A stretch of 64,000 nt of DNA from Vogesella margarita (GCF_028548475.1 NZ_JAQQLE010000003.1:279414-343413); one strand, 5' to 3'; shown: positions 18,539 through 29,348, counted from the first letter of the stretch. Notes: generated by a model not told the origin, from the sequence alone. Translations and numbers: made by a program.

Positions 18539-20236
18539 TCAGGCCGGCTGCAGCCGGCTCACCAGCGACGGCGTGAACGCCGTGTCACGCACCGGCGCGC
18601 TGGCGACGGGCAACGAGAAGAAGTCGATGGCCGCCTTCAGCTCGTGTGCCATCTGCTCCAGCTGGCCGGCCGATGCTGCCGTCTGCGCCGCGGCACTGCA
18701 CGTTTCCTCCGACATCTGCGCCACCTGCTCGACATTGCCGGCGATGCCGCTGCCGGCCGCCTGCTGCTGCACCAGCGCCACCGAGATTTCGGCGATGGCG
18801 TGGTTGATGCGGCCAACATTGTCGCCGATGCCGGCCACCGCGCCCTGCGCCTGCCGGCTCTGCTGCAGGCCATCCTCCATCTGCCCGACCGTGCCGTGTA
18901 TGCCGGCCACCACCCGCTGGCTGTTGTCCAGCATCTCGCCGATGATGCTGCTGATCTCGGCAGTGGAGTGCGCGGTGCGCTCCGACAGCTTGCGTACCTC
19001 GTCGGCGACCACGGCAAAGCCACGCCCCTGCTCGCCGGCACGGGCGGCCTCGATCGCCGCGTTCAGCGCCAGCAGATTGGTCTGCTCCGCCACGTCACGG
19101 ATCACCTGCACCACGTTGGCGATCTGCTGCGACTTGTTGCCGAGCTGGTCCGCCTGGGCGCTGGCGTCGCGTGCCTGCTCTGCCACCTGCTGGATCGCGT
19201 ACACGGTGCGCTCGATGACGCCCTGCCCCTGCTGCGCCAGGCTGCCGGACGCCTGCGCGTCAGCGGCAACATCACGGGCATTGTCGCTGACCGAGGCGAT
19301 GCTCACCGACAGCTGCTCCACCGCGGCGGACATCGACGCCGCGGAGCGGGTCTGCTCCTCGGCGCTGACCGCCACCTGCTCCGAGGCGGCCGCCAGTTCC
19401 GACGCGTTCACCGTCAGCCGCGCCACGATGCCGTCCAGATTGCACACCAGCGCGATCAACGCCTGCTGCATCAGCGCCATCGACGCGACGATGCTGTGGC
19501 GGTCACCGGCGCGCACCGGCAGCTGCCGGCTGAGGTCGCCGCCGGCGATGTGCCCGGCCAGCGCCACCACATCATCCGGCTCGCCGCCCAGCTGCGACAG
19601 CAGGCGGCGGATGATGGTGTAACCCAGCGCCGCGCCCAGCACCATGCCCAGCAGCATCAGCGCCAGTGACACCCGCGCGCAGAAGGCGGCGTCGGCCTCG
19701 GCCGCGGCGTACTCCTGTGCCGCCACCTTCAGTTGCAGGTCGATCAGCGCGGAGATGCGCCCGGATACCGGATCCAGCCCCGGATAAAGCTGCGTGTCAT
19801 TAAACGTCTGCAAACCGGCACTATCTTCGGCCACCACCAGTTCGCGCAGGCGGTCGACACTGTGATCCGCCTGCTTCATGCTGGTTTCGGCATCCTGCGC
19901 CAGCTGCAACTCCTGCGCGGTCAGCTCAGTGGCGCGATAGGCCTGCCACTGCTGGCGGATCTGCGCGCGGGCCCGGTCCAGATTGGCGAGGAAACCGTCG
20001 CGGTTCAGCGCGCCGGCGCGGACCTTGTGCGCGGCGTCGACAATGCTGACCGCGTAGCCGTCCGCCACCAGCTTCAGCTGCTGCAACGGCACCACGCGGT
20101 CGTGATAGGTGCTTGAAAAGTCGGCAAGAATCTTGGATTGGGTATACATGCCGTAGCCGCCGAGAAAGGCGGCAATGGCAAGGAGGACGACAACCAGAAA
20201 ACTGAGACGCTGACCAATGGTGGGATTGCGCAGCAT
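18539..20236 (-). CDS. Methyl-accepting chemotaxis protein
   Basis: 565 residues. TM1 lies at about 10-30, a four-helix-bundle type periplasmic sensor at about 35-185, TM2 at 190-212, HAMP just after it, and a methyl-accepting domain with the hairpin tip EQTNLLALNAAIEAARAGEQ followed by GRGFAVVADEVRKL. The C-terminus lacks an NWETF-like CheR/CheB tether. The ligand cannot be predicted. Monocistronic; no chemotaxis kinase genes nearby. Confidence 0.9.
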   Translation of the reverse strand: MLRNPTIGQRLSFLVVVLLAIAAFLGGYGMYTQSKILADFSSTYHDRVVPLQQLKLVADGYAVSIVDAAHKVRAGALNRDGFLANLDRARAQIRQQWQAYRATELTAQELQLAQDAETSMKQADHSVDRLRELVVAEDSAGLQTFNDTQLYPGLDPVSGRISALIDLQLKVAAQEYAAAEADAAFCARVSLALMLLGMVLGAALGYTIIRRLLSQLGGEPDDVVALAGHIAGGDLSRQLPVRAGDRHSIVASMALMQQALIALVCNLDGIVARLTVNASELAAASEQVAVSAEEQTRSAASMSAAVEQLSVSIASVSDNARDVAADAQASGSLAQQGQGVIERTVYAIQQVAEQARDASAQADQLGNKSQQIANVVQVIRDVAEQTNLLALNAAIEAARAGEQGRGFAVVADEVRKLSERTAHSTAEISSIIGEMLDNSQRVVAGIHGTVGQMEDGLQQSRQAQGAVAGIGDNVGRINHAIAEISVALVQQQAAGSGIAGNVEQVAQMSEETCSAAAQTAASAGQLEQMAHELKAAIDFFSLPVASAPVRDTAFTPSLVSRLQPA

Positions 20237-20542
20237 GGGGGTGGCTCCGGTGGGTTGAGCGCGTCAGCAGGGGTAATCCCGATGACATCACTGTTGATGT
20301 CTAGTGCCAACCCGGGCCTAGTGCAATGTGATCTTTCTGCACTCGGTGTTTTTACTTAGTTGCCAAAGGCATAGCCTATAAGCAATTTCATGACGAAATT
20401 TGTAATATTCAACGCACAATCCACAAGCCAGGCCTTGCCAGAACATACCGGAACGATTTTTATGCCAATCCTTAACTAATAAAGCCTGGACACCAGCAGA
20501 AAAGCACGAAGAAAAATCCGTAACACCATGTCGCAATTGAAT
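20237..20542. other. Gap upstream of chemoreceptor
   Basis: About 306 bases without a supportable gene. It must hold the receptor promoter on the minus strand, but I see no convincing sigma-28 or sigma-70 site. A short inverted repeat AGTGCA-N13-TGCACT lies at 20318-20342. Confidence 0.3.
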
Positions 20543-20567
20543 AAAAAAAAACCTGCGCTGGCGCAGG
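20543..20567 (-). terminator. Rho-independent terminator after gmhA
   Basis: Read on the minus strand: CCTGCGC, two-base loop, GCGCAGG, then nine T (the A run at 20543-20551). It lies 24 bases past the gmhA stop. Confidence 0.85.
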
Positions 20568-20591
20568 CTTTATATTTCATGCAGATGACAA

Positions 20592-21179
20592 TCAGGCGTA
20601 GTTTTCCGGGAATAGCTCGCGCTCTACCGACTCGATCAGGATGTGGATCACCTTGATGTGCAGCTCCTGCACGCGGTCGGCGTACTGGCCGCCGGGGGTG
20701 CAAACGTCGATGTCGGCCAGCTCGCCGATCACCGAGCCGGGGCGGCCGGTCAGCGCCACCACGGTGACGCCCAGCGCCTTGGCCGCGTTCACCGCGGCAA
20801 GGATGTTCTTGCTGCTGCCGCTGGTGCTGATCGCCAGCAGCACGTCGCCCTGCCCGGCGTGCGCCTCCAGATAGCGCGAGAAGATCGCCTCGTAGCCGTA
20901 GTCGTTGCCGACGCAGCTGATGTGGCTGGGGTCGCTGATGCTGGCCGCCGGCAACGCCTTGCGGTTCAGCCGGTAGCGGCCAGACAGCTCCTCGGCAAAG
21001 TGCATCGCGTCACACATCGAGCCGCCGTTGCCGCAGCTGAACACCCGCTTGCCCTGACGGAAGGCCTTCACCAGCGCATCACCGGCGTCGCCGATGGCAG
21101 CCAGCGCCGCCGGATTGGCCAGCAGCGCGTCCAGCGCACTGCGGGCTTGGTGGAGGGTGTCGAGAATATGCGGCTTCAT
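20592..21179 (-). CDS. gmhA: Phosphoheptose isomerase (sedoheptulose 7-phosphate isomerase)
   Basis: First step of ADP-heptose synthesis for the LPS inner core. SIS-family protein with the GmhA-specific [38 protein letters not shown] and STSGSSKNI, and a C-terminal [12 protein letters not shown]. 195 residues from ATG 21179; a longer frame to 21197 is possible but starts before the conserved N-terminus. DiaA is a related family but lacks several of these segments. Cytoplasmic, homotetrameric in relatives. Confidence 0.85.
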   Translation of the reverse strand: MKPHILDTLHQARSALDALLANPAALAAIGDAGDALVKAFRQGKRVFSCGNGGSMCDAMHFAEELSGRYRLNRKALPAASISDPSHISCVGNDYGYEAIFSRYLEAHAGQGDVLLAISTSGSSKNILAAVNAAKALGVTVVALTGRPGSVIGELADIDVCTPGGQYADRVQELHIKVIHILIESVERELFPENYA

Positions 21180-21292
21180 GGTGCGTTCTTTCTGCAATTA
21201 TCCGGAAACAGGCGTGGCAGTTTACACCAAAAGCCGCGCCCGGCACCTGTTCCGCCTCAAGCCCGGCGACGGACGCCTGCCACGTAACAGGG

Positions 21293-22234
21293 CTACCAGC
21301 GCAGCAACGCCGCGTGATCGATGCCCACCGCCAGATGGCCGCCGCGCTGCGGGTATGGCTGCGCGGCCAGCTCGCGCGCCGACAGCGACAGCACCCAGTC
21401 ACCGTCGTCGCCGGCCACCACCACGCGGCAGCCCTCCACCCGCGGCTCGACCAGTTTCACCGTGCGCAGCGGCTGGCCGTCGCCGAGCCGGAACGCCGCC
21501 GGCGGGATGGCGTGATCGGCGGCGACGTTGTCGAAGCCGACGAAGCGCGCAACCCAGGCGCTGGCCGGTCGCGCCAGCACCTCGCCCGGGGTGCCGACCT
21601 GGATCAGACGCCCACCCTGCAAAATGGCGACGCGGTCGGCCAGCGCGAACGCCTCGTGGCGGTCGTGCGTCACCAGCAGCGTCGGCACCGCCATCGCGGA
21701 CAGCCGCTGGCGCAGGTCGTCGATCAGCTGCTGCTTGAGATGGGTGTCGAGGCTGGAAAACGGTTCGTCGAGCAGAAACAGCGCCGGCTCGCCGATCAGC
21801 GCCCGCGCCAGCGCCACCCGCTGCTGCTCGCCGCCGGACAGCTGATGGCAGGCCGCCGCGCCACGGCCGGCCAGGCCCACCGCCGCCAGCGCCGCCTCGG
21901 CACGCTGCCGCGCGACGGCGCGCGGCACGCCGCGTTCCTGCAGGCCGAAGGCGACGTTGGCCGCGGCGTCGAGGTGCGGAAACAAGGCGTGGTCCTGGAA
22001 CATCATCGCCAGCTGGCGCTCTTCCGGCGGCAGGCGGCTGATGTCGCGCCCACCCAGCCACACCTGCCCGCGCTGCGGCCGCAGCAGGCCGGCGACCACC
22101 GCCAGCAGGCTGGACTTGCCCTCGCCGGAGGGGCCAAGCAGGGCCACGGTTTCGCCGGCGGCCACCTGCAGCGACAGGCCGTCCAGCACGCGGCGGCCGG
22201 CAAAGGCCAGCGCCAGGTCACGAAGTTCGAGCAT
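21293..22234 (-). CDS. thiQ: Thiamine ABC transporter ATP-binding protein
   Basis: ATPase of the thiamine/TPP importer. Walker A is GPSGEGKSS, the signature is LSGGEQQRVALARAL, Walker B is LFLLDEPFSSLD and the switch His is in LLVTHDRHEA. After the ABC domain, about 90 residues follow that may be a small regulatory domain. ATG at 22234 has GGAG upstream and lies 17 bases inside the thiP 3' end. Downstream of the TPP riboswitch and thiB/thiP on the same strand. FbpC- and PotA-like ATPases look similar; context decides for thiamine. Confidence 0.75.
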   Translation of the reverse strand: MLELRDLALAFAGRRVLDGLSLQVAAGETVALLGPSGEGKSSLLAVVAGLLRPQRGQVWLGGRDISRLPPEERQLAMMFQDHALFPHLDAAANVAFGLQERGVPRAVARQRAEAALAAVGLAGRGAAACHQLSGGEQQRVALARALIGEPALFLLDEPFSSLDTHLKQQLIDDLRQRLSAMAVPTLLVTHDRHEAFALADRVAILQGGRLIQVGTPGEVLARPASAWVARFVGFDNVAADHAIPPAAFRLGDGQPLRTVKLVEPRVEGCRVVVAGDDGDWVLSLSARELAAQPYPQRGGHLAVGIDHAALLRW

Positions 22235-23765
22235 GGGTCTTCTCCGGCCACTCGATGGCCATGAATGCCAGCAGCGCCAGCAGCAACAGCACGCTGGACA
22301 ACACCAGCGCCGCCTCAAGGTTGGCCGCACCGGGGCGGCCCAGATGCTGGTAGATCAGCGTGGTCAGCGTCAGCCACTCCGGGCGCGACAGGAACAGGCT
22401 GACCGCGAACTCGCCGACGGCGGTGGCGGCGGCAAACGCCATGCCGCGCCGCAGCGCCGGGCGCATCAGCGGCAGGCTGACGCGCCAGAATACGCGCCAC
22501 GGCGACGCGCCCAGCGTGCGCGCGGCATTGGGCAGCGCCGCCGGCAAGGCGTCGCGGGCGCTGACCACCGCCTTGGCGACAAACGGGTAGGCCAGGAGCG
22601 CGTAGGCGGCCACCAGCAGCGCCAGCGTCGCGCTGTAGGCGGGATAGGCGAGCAGCAGGCCGAAGGCGACGCACACCGGCGACACCATGAAGGGCAGGAA
22701 CATCAGCGCGCGCAGGCCGGCGCTGCTTCTGGCCGCCAGCCCGTGCAGCAGGCCCAGGAGAGTCGCCAGCAGCAGCGCCAGCAGCGAGAAACGCAGCGTA
22801 TTGCCCAGCGCCAGCAGGGTGTCGTCCTGCAGCAGCACCTGCCACGCCGCAGCATCGGCCAGCAACGCGCGCAAGAGCACCGCCAGCAGCGGCGCGGCGG
22901 CGAACAGCGCCAGCACGAGCAGGCAGGCCAAGAGCAGCAGTCGTTGCGGCCAACCTTGCACCGGCTGGCGCAGCGGCGGGCTGCGCTTGTCCGGCCGCGC
23001 CAGCCGGCGCTCGATCAGCGCGTACAGCAACGCGATGACGGCGCCGAGCAGCAGCATCAGCAGCGCCAGCGCACCGGCGTCGGCCAGGTTCAGCTCGTAG
23101 GCGACCAGCGAGTAGATCTCGACCTCCACCGTGGCGTAACGCTGGCCGCCGAGCAGCAGCGCGAGGCCGAAGCCGGAGAAGCAGTACAGGAAGATCAGGC
23201 ACAGCGCCGACGCCAGCCACGGCCGCACCACCGGCCACTCCACGCGCCAGAACGCGCGCCAGCGCGAGGCGCCCAGCGTGCGCGCCACCATCAGCCGGCT
23301 GGCCGGCACGTGGTCGAAGCCATCCACCGCGGCGCGGATCAAGAGCGGCAGGTTGTAGAACAGGTTGCCGTACAAGAGCAGCCACGGCGTGTCCTGCAAG
23401 TTCAGCCCGCTGACGCCGTGCGGGCCGAACAGCGCCAGCACGCCGAGGCCGGCGACCAGCGTCGGCATCACGAAGGGCAGCATCAGCACCCGCAACAGCA
23501 GCGCGCGGCCGCGAAACTCGAAGTGCGCCAACACCCACGCCAGCGGCAGGCCCAACAGCAGCGTCAGCCCGCAGGTGGCCGCCGCCTGCAGCAGCGACCA
23601 GCCGAGGCGCCACTGCAGGTAGGCGTCGCTCAGCAGCGCCGGGCTGAACGCCAGCCCGCCCTCGTACAGCAGGCGCGACAAGGGCAGCCCGACCAGCAGC
23701 AGCAGGAATGACAGCGGCGGCAAGGCCAGCCAGCGAAAATCAGACAAGGGCAACACTTTCTGCAT
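22218..23765 (-). CDS. thiP: Thiamine ABC transporter permease, double-domain
   Basis: Inner-membrane channel of the thiamine importer. 515 residues with about twelve hydrophobic segments and two permease domains. Each has an EAA-like loop (ARTLGASRWRAFWRVEWPVV and ARTLGASPWRVFWRVSLPLM), as in ThiP and FbpB. I chose ATG at 23765. An upstream ATG at 23789 lies inside the end of the transposable element with a ribosome-like GGAGG directly against it, which is unlikely to work. The transposon tip is only about 18 bases upstream, so native 5' signals may have been lost. Confidence 0.75.
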   Translation of the reverse strand: MQKVLPLSDFRWLALPPLSFLLLLVGLPLSRLLYEGGLAFSPALLSDAYLQWRLGWSLLQAAATCGLTLLLGLPLAWVLAHFEFRGRALLLRVLMLPFVMPTLVAGLGVLALFGPHGVSGLNLQDTPWLLLYGNLFYNLPLLIRAAVDGFDHVPASRLMVARTLGASRWRAFWRVEWPVVRPWLASALCLIFLYCFSGFGLALLLGGQRYATVEVEIYSLVAYELNLADAGALALLMLLLGAVIALLYALIERRLARPDKRSPPLRQPVQGWPQRLLLLACLLVLALFAAAPLLAVLLRALLADAAAWQVLLQDDTLLALGNTLRFSLLALLLATLLGLLHGLAARSSAGLRALMFLPFMVSPVCVAFGLLLAYPAYSATLALLVAAYALLAYPFVAKAVVSARDALPAALPNAARTLGASPWRVFWRVSLPLMRPALRRGMAFAAATAVGEFAVSLFLSRPEWLTLTTLIYQHLGRPGAANLEAALVLSSVLLLLALLAFMAIEWPEKTHARTS

Positions 23766-23782
23766 CACGACAATGGAAAACG

Positions 23783-23950
23783 TTGACATCCTCCCCGTCC
23801 TCTCGCTATCGCTCGCCAGCCTCAAGACTGGGAAGGACGGGGATTCCTACCGCGGCCAGCCGCTAGGCGGCCAGATCGCCTCGGTGGGTTCCTGCTGCTG
23901 ACGCCATTACCTCAGCGTTCACTTCACAGGCTAACCGGGCGTGTCCCGCC
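23783..23950 (-). ncRNA. Predicted TnpB omega RNA (right-end RNA)
   Basis: In this group a guide RNA is made from the tnpB 3' end through the right end, its guide being the flanking DNA. Here the region past the tnpB stop (23862 down to 23783) can form a long hairpin with 8-bp arms at 23793-23800 and 23835-23842. The 5' limit is a guess. The guide would come from the first bases beyond 23783, the start of thiP. Confidence 0.45.
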
Positions 23951-25062
23951 CTTAGTACATTGATCGCACCGACTACATCGGCGTTTTCATCGAGCCCGCA
24001 CGCCACACACTCGAACCTTGCCTGCGTCCGTCGGTTATCTGCCGAGACATGATCGCAGCACGGACAGGTGCGGCTGGTATTGCGTGGCGGCACAGCGATC
24101 AGGTGTCCGCCCTGCCAAGCCAGCTTGTAGCTCAACTGCCGGCGAAACTCGAACCAGCTCTGATCCAAGATCGCTTTGTTCAACCCCGCCTTGGCGCGGA
24201 CGTTCCGCCCTGGTTGTTCGGCGCTGCCCGCTGCTGACTTGGACATATTCCGCACCTTCAGGTCTTCGATACACACAATCGCGTGGTTTTGGCTGATTGC
24301 AGTCGTGGCCTGGTGCAAAAAGTCTTTGCGGACGTTGCTGATACGGGCATGCAGCCGCTGGACGCGGGCTTTCGCCTTTTTCCAGTTGTTCGAGAACTTG
24401 GTTTTCCGGCTTAACGCCTGCTGCGCCTTGCGCAGCCCAGCCTGGTGCCGTTTGAAGCTATTTGCCGGCGCGATGAAACTGCCATCGCTCAAGGTGGCAA
24501 AACGGGCGATACCCATGTCGATACCGACGATACCGCCTTGCGGGACAGGCTGCGCCACCTCACGCTCGGTCTGGATGCTGACAAACCACTTGCCAGCATG
24601 ATGAGAAACCGTGATCTGCTTGATCTCGCCCAACACCTCACGGCTGTTGCGGTAGCGCAGCCAGCCGAGTTTTGGCAGGAAGAGGCGACTATTCGCCTGA
24701 TCGATCTTGCAGCCTTGCGGGTAGCGGAAGCTGTTTCTTTGCCCCTTCTTCTTGAAACGGGGAAACGCAGCGCGTTTGGCGAAAAAGTTACTGTAGGCGC
24801 GGTCGAGGTCCTTGAGCGACTGCTGCAAAGCTTGGCTGGGTGTTTCGTTCAACCAAAGCGTTTGGGCTTGCTGCTTCCACTCGACCAACGCCTTGCAGAT
24901 CGCAGCGTAGCTCAGTTTCTTCTCGCCCTGCGCCTGGCGATCCTTCTGCAACGCCAGCGCCTTGTTAAACACGAAACGGCACGCTCCGGCGAAGCGGCGC
25001 ATGTTGCGCTGCTGTTCGCCGTTGGGCATGAGTTCGTATTTGAAGGCTTGAAGTCGTTGCAT
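23863..25062 (-). CDS. tnpB: TnpB, RNA-guided nuclease of an IS605-type element
   Basis: 399 residues, apparently intact. N-terminal OrfB helix-turn-helix region (CRFVFNKALA), then a RuvC-like nuclease with the first Asp in GIDMGIARFATLSDG, the Glu in VCIEDLKVRNM, a zinc ribbon CPCC...CVACG, and the last Asp in NADVVGAINV. All three acidic positions are kept, so it should be catalytically competent. Known relatives cut DNA matched to the omega RNA and promote retention of the element. Starts with ATG at 25062, just inside the left end. Confidence 0.9.
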   Translation of the reverse strand: MQRLQAFKYELMPNGEQQRNMRRFAGACRFVFNKALALQKDRQAQGEKKLSYAAICKALVEWKQQAQTLWLNETPSQALQQSLKDLDRAYSNFFAKRAAFPRFKKKGQRNSFRYPQGCKIDQANSRLFLPKLGWLRYRNSREVLGEIKQITVSHHAGKWFVSIQTEREVAQPVPQGGIVGIDMGIARFATLSDGSFIAPANSFKRHQAGLRKAQQALSRKTKFSNNWKKAKARVQRLHARISNVRKDFLHQATTAISQNHAIVCIEDLKVRNMSKSAAGSAEQPGRNVRAKAGLNKAILDQSWFEFRRQLSYKLAWQGGHLIAVPPRNTSRTCPCCDHVSADNRRTQARFECVACGLDENADVVGAINVLRAGHARLACEVNAEVMASAAGTHRGDLAA

Positions 25063-25140
25063 GGCGTTTAGTGTATCGCGTCCGCTTTAGAATCCTAAGC
25101 ATTTGCCAAAAAGGACACCTGCTGCGTCCGCGCTATCCAT

Positions 25141-25160
25141 CCCCGGCATGAATGCCGGGG
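25141..25160. repeat. Left-end hairpin of the tnpB element
   Basis: CCCCGGCAT, two-base loop, ATGCCGGGG: a perfect 9-bp stem about 80 bases upstream of tnpB. Subterminal hairpins of this kind are the ends recognised by TnpA in the IS200/IS605 family. It could instead be part of the thiB 3' region. Confidence 0.5.
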
Positions 25161-25175
25161 CTTTCCGCGCAAACT

Positions 25176-25197
25176 GGTAACGGCCGCCGCCGTTACC
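25176..25197 (-). terminator. Hairpin downstream of thiB
   Basis: GGTAACGGC, four-base loop, GCCGTTACC, about 45 bases past the thiB stop. No T run. It may be a thiB-proximal RNA-stabilising stem within the original operon or a weak terminator. Confidence 0.4.
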
Positions 25198-25243
25198 GTT
25201 GCTTGGTACACCCGCTGCCGGAGCACGCCGGCAGCTTGCCGCA

Positions 25244-26260
25244 TCACGGCGCGTTCTTGATCACCAGCCGCGTCCAGCGGCTGACCCAAGCGGCGGTCTT
25301 GTGCTGCATCGCCTTCAGATCCGGGTTGCTGAAGCTGGCCGGCTGCTCGGCGTGCTTGAACACCGGCGCCAGCGCCACGCCGGCCACCGCCGGGTACATC
25401 CACATGCTGGTCTGCAGCTCTTTCTGCACCGCCTCGCCGCGCAGGAAATCGACGAACTGCTGCGCGAGCGCAGGCTGCTGCCCGCCCTTGACCCTGGCCA
25501 CGCCCTCCACCTGCATGAACACGCCGCCCTTCAGCGCCAGGTTGGCGGTCGGCGATTCGGCCAGTTTTTCCTTGCTGTAGAACACTTCCGCCGCCGGGCT
25601 GGTGGCATAGCTGACCACGATAGGCCGCGCGCCGCCGTTGCGGGTGAAATCGGTGTAGTAGGCCTCACTCCAGCCCTTGGCCACCTTCAAGCCGTTGTCG
25701 CGCAGCTTGCCCCACCACTGGAAGGCGCCCTCTTCACCTTTGCCGGCGATGGTCGCCAGCAGGAAGGCGAGGCCGGGGCTGGAGGTGGCAGGGTTTTCCA
25801 CCACCAGCAGGTTCTTGTAGGCCGGCTTGGCCAGGTCGTCCAGCGTGGCCGGCAACGGCAGCTTGCTGTTCGCGAACCAGGCCTTGTCGATGTTGAGGGT
25901 GACGTAGCCGTAGTCGACGGCCACCGCGCCCGGCAGGCTGGCGGTGGCCACGTTGCGGCCAACCTTGCTGCTGGTCGGCTCCAGCACGCCGGCGGCGTTG
26001 GCCTTGCCGATCAGGGTGTTGTCGATGCCGTATACCACGTCCGCCACCGGATTGGCGCGGGTCAGGATCAGCTTGTTGAGCATCTCGCCGGCATCGCCGC
26101 CCTTGATGATGGCCAGCTTGGCGCCGCTCTGCTTCTCGAACTCGGCGATGCGCTCTTTGGGCAGGCTGAACGAGCTGTGCGTCATCACCCGCAGCTCGGC
26201 GGCCAGAGTGGTCAGGGAGGCGCCGGCCAGCGCCAGCAGCAGTACGGTCTTCTTGAACAT
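25244..26260 (-). CDS. thiB: Thiamine-binding periplasmic protein
   Basis: Periplasmic receptor of the thiamine/TPP importer. Signal peptide (KKTVLLLALAGASLTTLA, cleavage near residue 20) and ThiB-type segments: ADVVYGIDNTLIGKA, VAVDYGYVTLNID, NPATSSPGLAFLLA, KGWSEAYYTDF, YATSPAAEV and a C-terminal WMYPAV. ATG at 26260 is preferred: GAGG lies nine bases upstream, whereas ATG 26269 abuts the ribosome site. Directly downstream of the TPP riboswitch. One copy of the dispersed GTTGGCCGCA motif lies inside (25953-25967). Confidence 0.88.
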   Translation of the reverse strand: MFKKTVLLLALAGASLTTLAAELRVMTHSSFSLPKERIAEFEKQSGAKLAIIKGGDAGEMLNKLILTRANPVADVVYGIDNTLIGKANAAGVLEPTSSKVGRNVATASLPGAVAVDYGYVTLNIDKAWFANSKLPLPATLDDLAKPAYKNLLVVENPATSSPGLAFLLATIAGKGEEGAFQWWGKLRDNGLKVAKGWSEAYYTDFTRNGGARPIVVSYATSPAAEVFYSKEKLAESPTANLALKGGVFMQVEGVARVKGGQQPALAQQFVDFLRGEAVQKELQTSMWMYPAVAGVALAPVFKHAEQPASFSNPDLKAMQHKTAAWVSRWTRLVIKNAP

Positions 26261-26309
26261 TGCAGACATCCTCTTTTGGTAATGGTGCCGACCAAAAGAA
26301 GAAGCGGGA

Positions 26310-26324
26310 CGCGGCCCGGCCGCG
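26310..26324 (-). promoter_or_regulatory. GC hairpin in thiB leader
   Basis: CGCGGCC and its complement with a one-base loop between the riboswitch and the thiB ribosome site. On the minus strand it is followed by a pyrimidine-rich stretch including TTCTTCTTTT. It may be the expression platform, as terminator or anti-structure. Confidence 0.4.
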
Positions 26325-26330
26325 CATCAC

Positions 26331-26404
26331 GCTCCCTCCGCTGGCATGACCCAGATCAGGTTCTGGGGTCTCTCTCAGTCTGCCTGTGGCAGACACCCCC
26401 GGTG
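26331..26404 (-). promoter_or_regulatory. TPP riboswitch (THI element)
   Basis: On the minus strand the conserved THI-box parts appear in order: GGGGGTGTCTGCC, CTGAGAGAGACCC, GAACCTGATCTGGGTCATGC, then CAGCGGAGGGA. These are the P2-J3/2 CUGAGA segment and the pyrophosphate-sensor helix consensus ACCUGAUCUGGGUAAUGC (one base differs here). It should turn thiBPQ off when thiamine pyrophosphate is plentiful. Confidence 0.95.
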
Positions 26405-26468
26405 ATCGAAGCGGCGAGTATAGCGCGTTGCGCGGTATTGCTTAACCGCCTCGGCGCGCGCGCGGCGC

Positions 26469-26577
26469 AAAAAAATCGCCCGCCCCCAGCGCGGGAACGG
26501 GCGTGTCTAGCAGTATGCAGACCGAAGCAACGGGACAGACTCTCAAGCGAGGCGCAGCCACCACGGCTACCCTCGCC
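26469..26577 (-). ncRNA. Candidate sigma-54-dependent small RNA, about 105 nt
   Basis: Not a known family to me. A sigma-54 promoter at 26586-26601 would start a transcript near 26575. Its 5' part folds as a stem of GCGAGG with CCTCGC (26571-26576 and 26547-26552) enclosing AGCC/GGCT. It ends in a GC hairpin (26477-26503, outer arms CGCCCG/CGGGCG) followed by ATTTTTTT (26469-26476), a good intrinsic terminator. No ORF with a ribosome site lies inside. It ends about 65 bases before the TPP riboswitch, so it is likely a separate transcript. Confidence 0.5.
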
Positions 26578-26585
26578 ATTACTTC

Positions 26586-26601
26586 AGCAATTGCCGTGCC
26601 A
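26586..26601 (-). promoter_or_regulatory. Sigma-54 (RpoN) promoter
   Basis: Minus strand TGGCACGGCAATTGCT: the -24 element TGGCAC and the -12 element TTGCT separated by five bases, an exact match to the consensus TGGCAC-N5-TTGC(A/T). Start site predicted near 26575. Confidence 0.6.
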
Positions 26602-26672
26602 GCAAAAAGCGCCTCCAGCCCTGCCAGTTCGCCACTTTGTCGCTATAAAAAGAATCACGACGGCATGGCGCA

Positions 26673-26689
26673 TGCACCAGCACGGCGCA
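26673..26689 (-). promoter_or_regulatory. NtrC-like upstream activator site
   Basis: Plus strand TGCACC-AGCAC-GGCGCA, a dyad with one mismatch from the NtrC consensus TGCACC-N5-GGTGCA. It lies about 75-90 bp upstream of the sigma-54 promoter, a normal enhancer distance. Suggests nitrogen control of the small RNA. Confidence 0.4.
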
Positions 26690-26822
26690 ACGGGCACCCG
26701 ATGCGGGCGGCATGACCGATAAAATAGCAAAAAACTAACACATCAAAAATAACAATCAATTTAACAAATAATTAACCACTATCCATAATCCAGTCATCAA
26801 CTGATCTGCAAGGAGCAAGGCC

Positions 26823-29229
<2,407 letters not shown>

Positions 29230-29280
29230 GCATCAGGCCGGGCTGGCGTGACAAGCCGGCTGGTCTGCTCTGAAAGGGCA

Positions 29281-29315
29281 AATGGCTGCTTCCGGTGACG
29301 GAAGCAGCCATTTTT
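29281..29315 (+). terminator. Rho-independent terminator of katG
   Basis: AATGGCTGCTTCCG, four-base loop, CGGAAGCAGCCATT, then TTT: a 14-bp perfect stem 51 bases after the stop. Confidence 0.95.
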
Positions 29316-29348
29316 CATTGCGTACTGATTGAGCTTGGCCGGCACATC

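Larger units (their letters stand above)
23783..25165 (-). mobile_element. tnpB-only IS605/IS1341-type element inserted in the thiamine operon
   Basis: About 1.4 kb holding one gene, tnpB, and no tnpA, so it is non-autonomous for movement. The right end (minus strand) shows CCCCGTCC and its complement around 23793-23842 and ends GAGGATGTCAA at 23783, a tail typical of this group. The left side has a 9-bp perfect hairpin at 25141-25160. The exact left boundary is uncertain. It separates thiB from thiP, which elsewhere are adjacent. Confidence 0.7.

Noticed and set aside
20318..20342. AGTGCA-N13-TGCACT inverted repeat upstream of the chemoreceptor
   Set aside because: Six-base arms with a long spacer occur by chance; no regulator or promoter alignment to support it.
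21957..23711. 584-codon plus-strand frame opposite thiP/thiQ
   Set aside because: Almost entirely Gln/Arg/Ala repeats, the mirror of Leu-rich membrane protein codons; no start signal.
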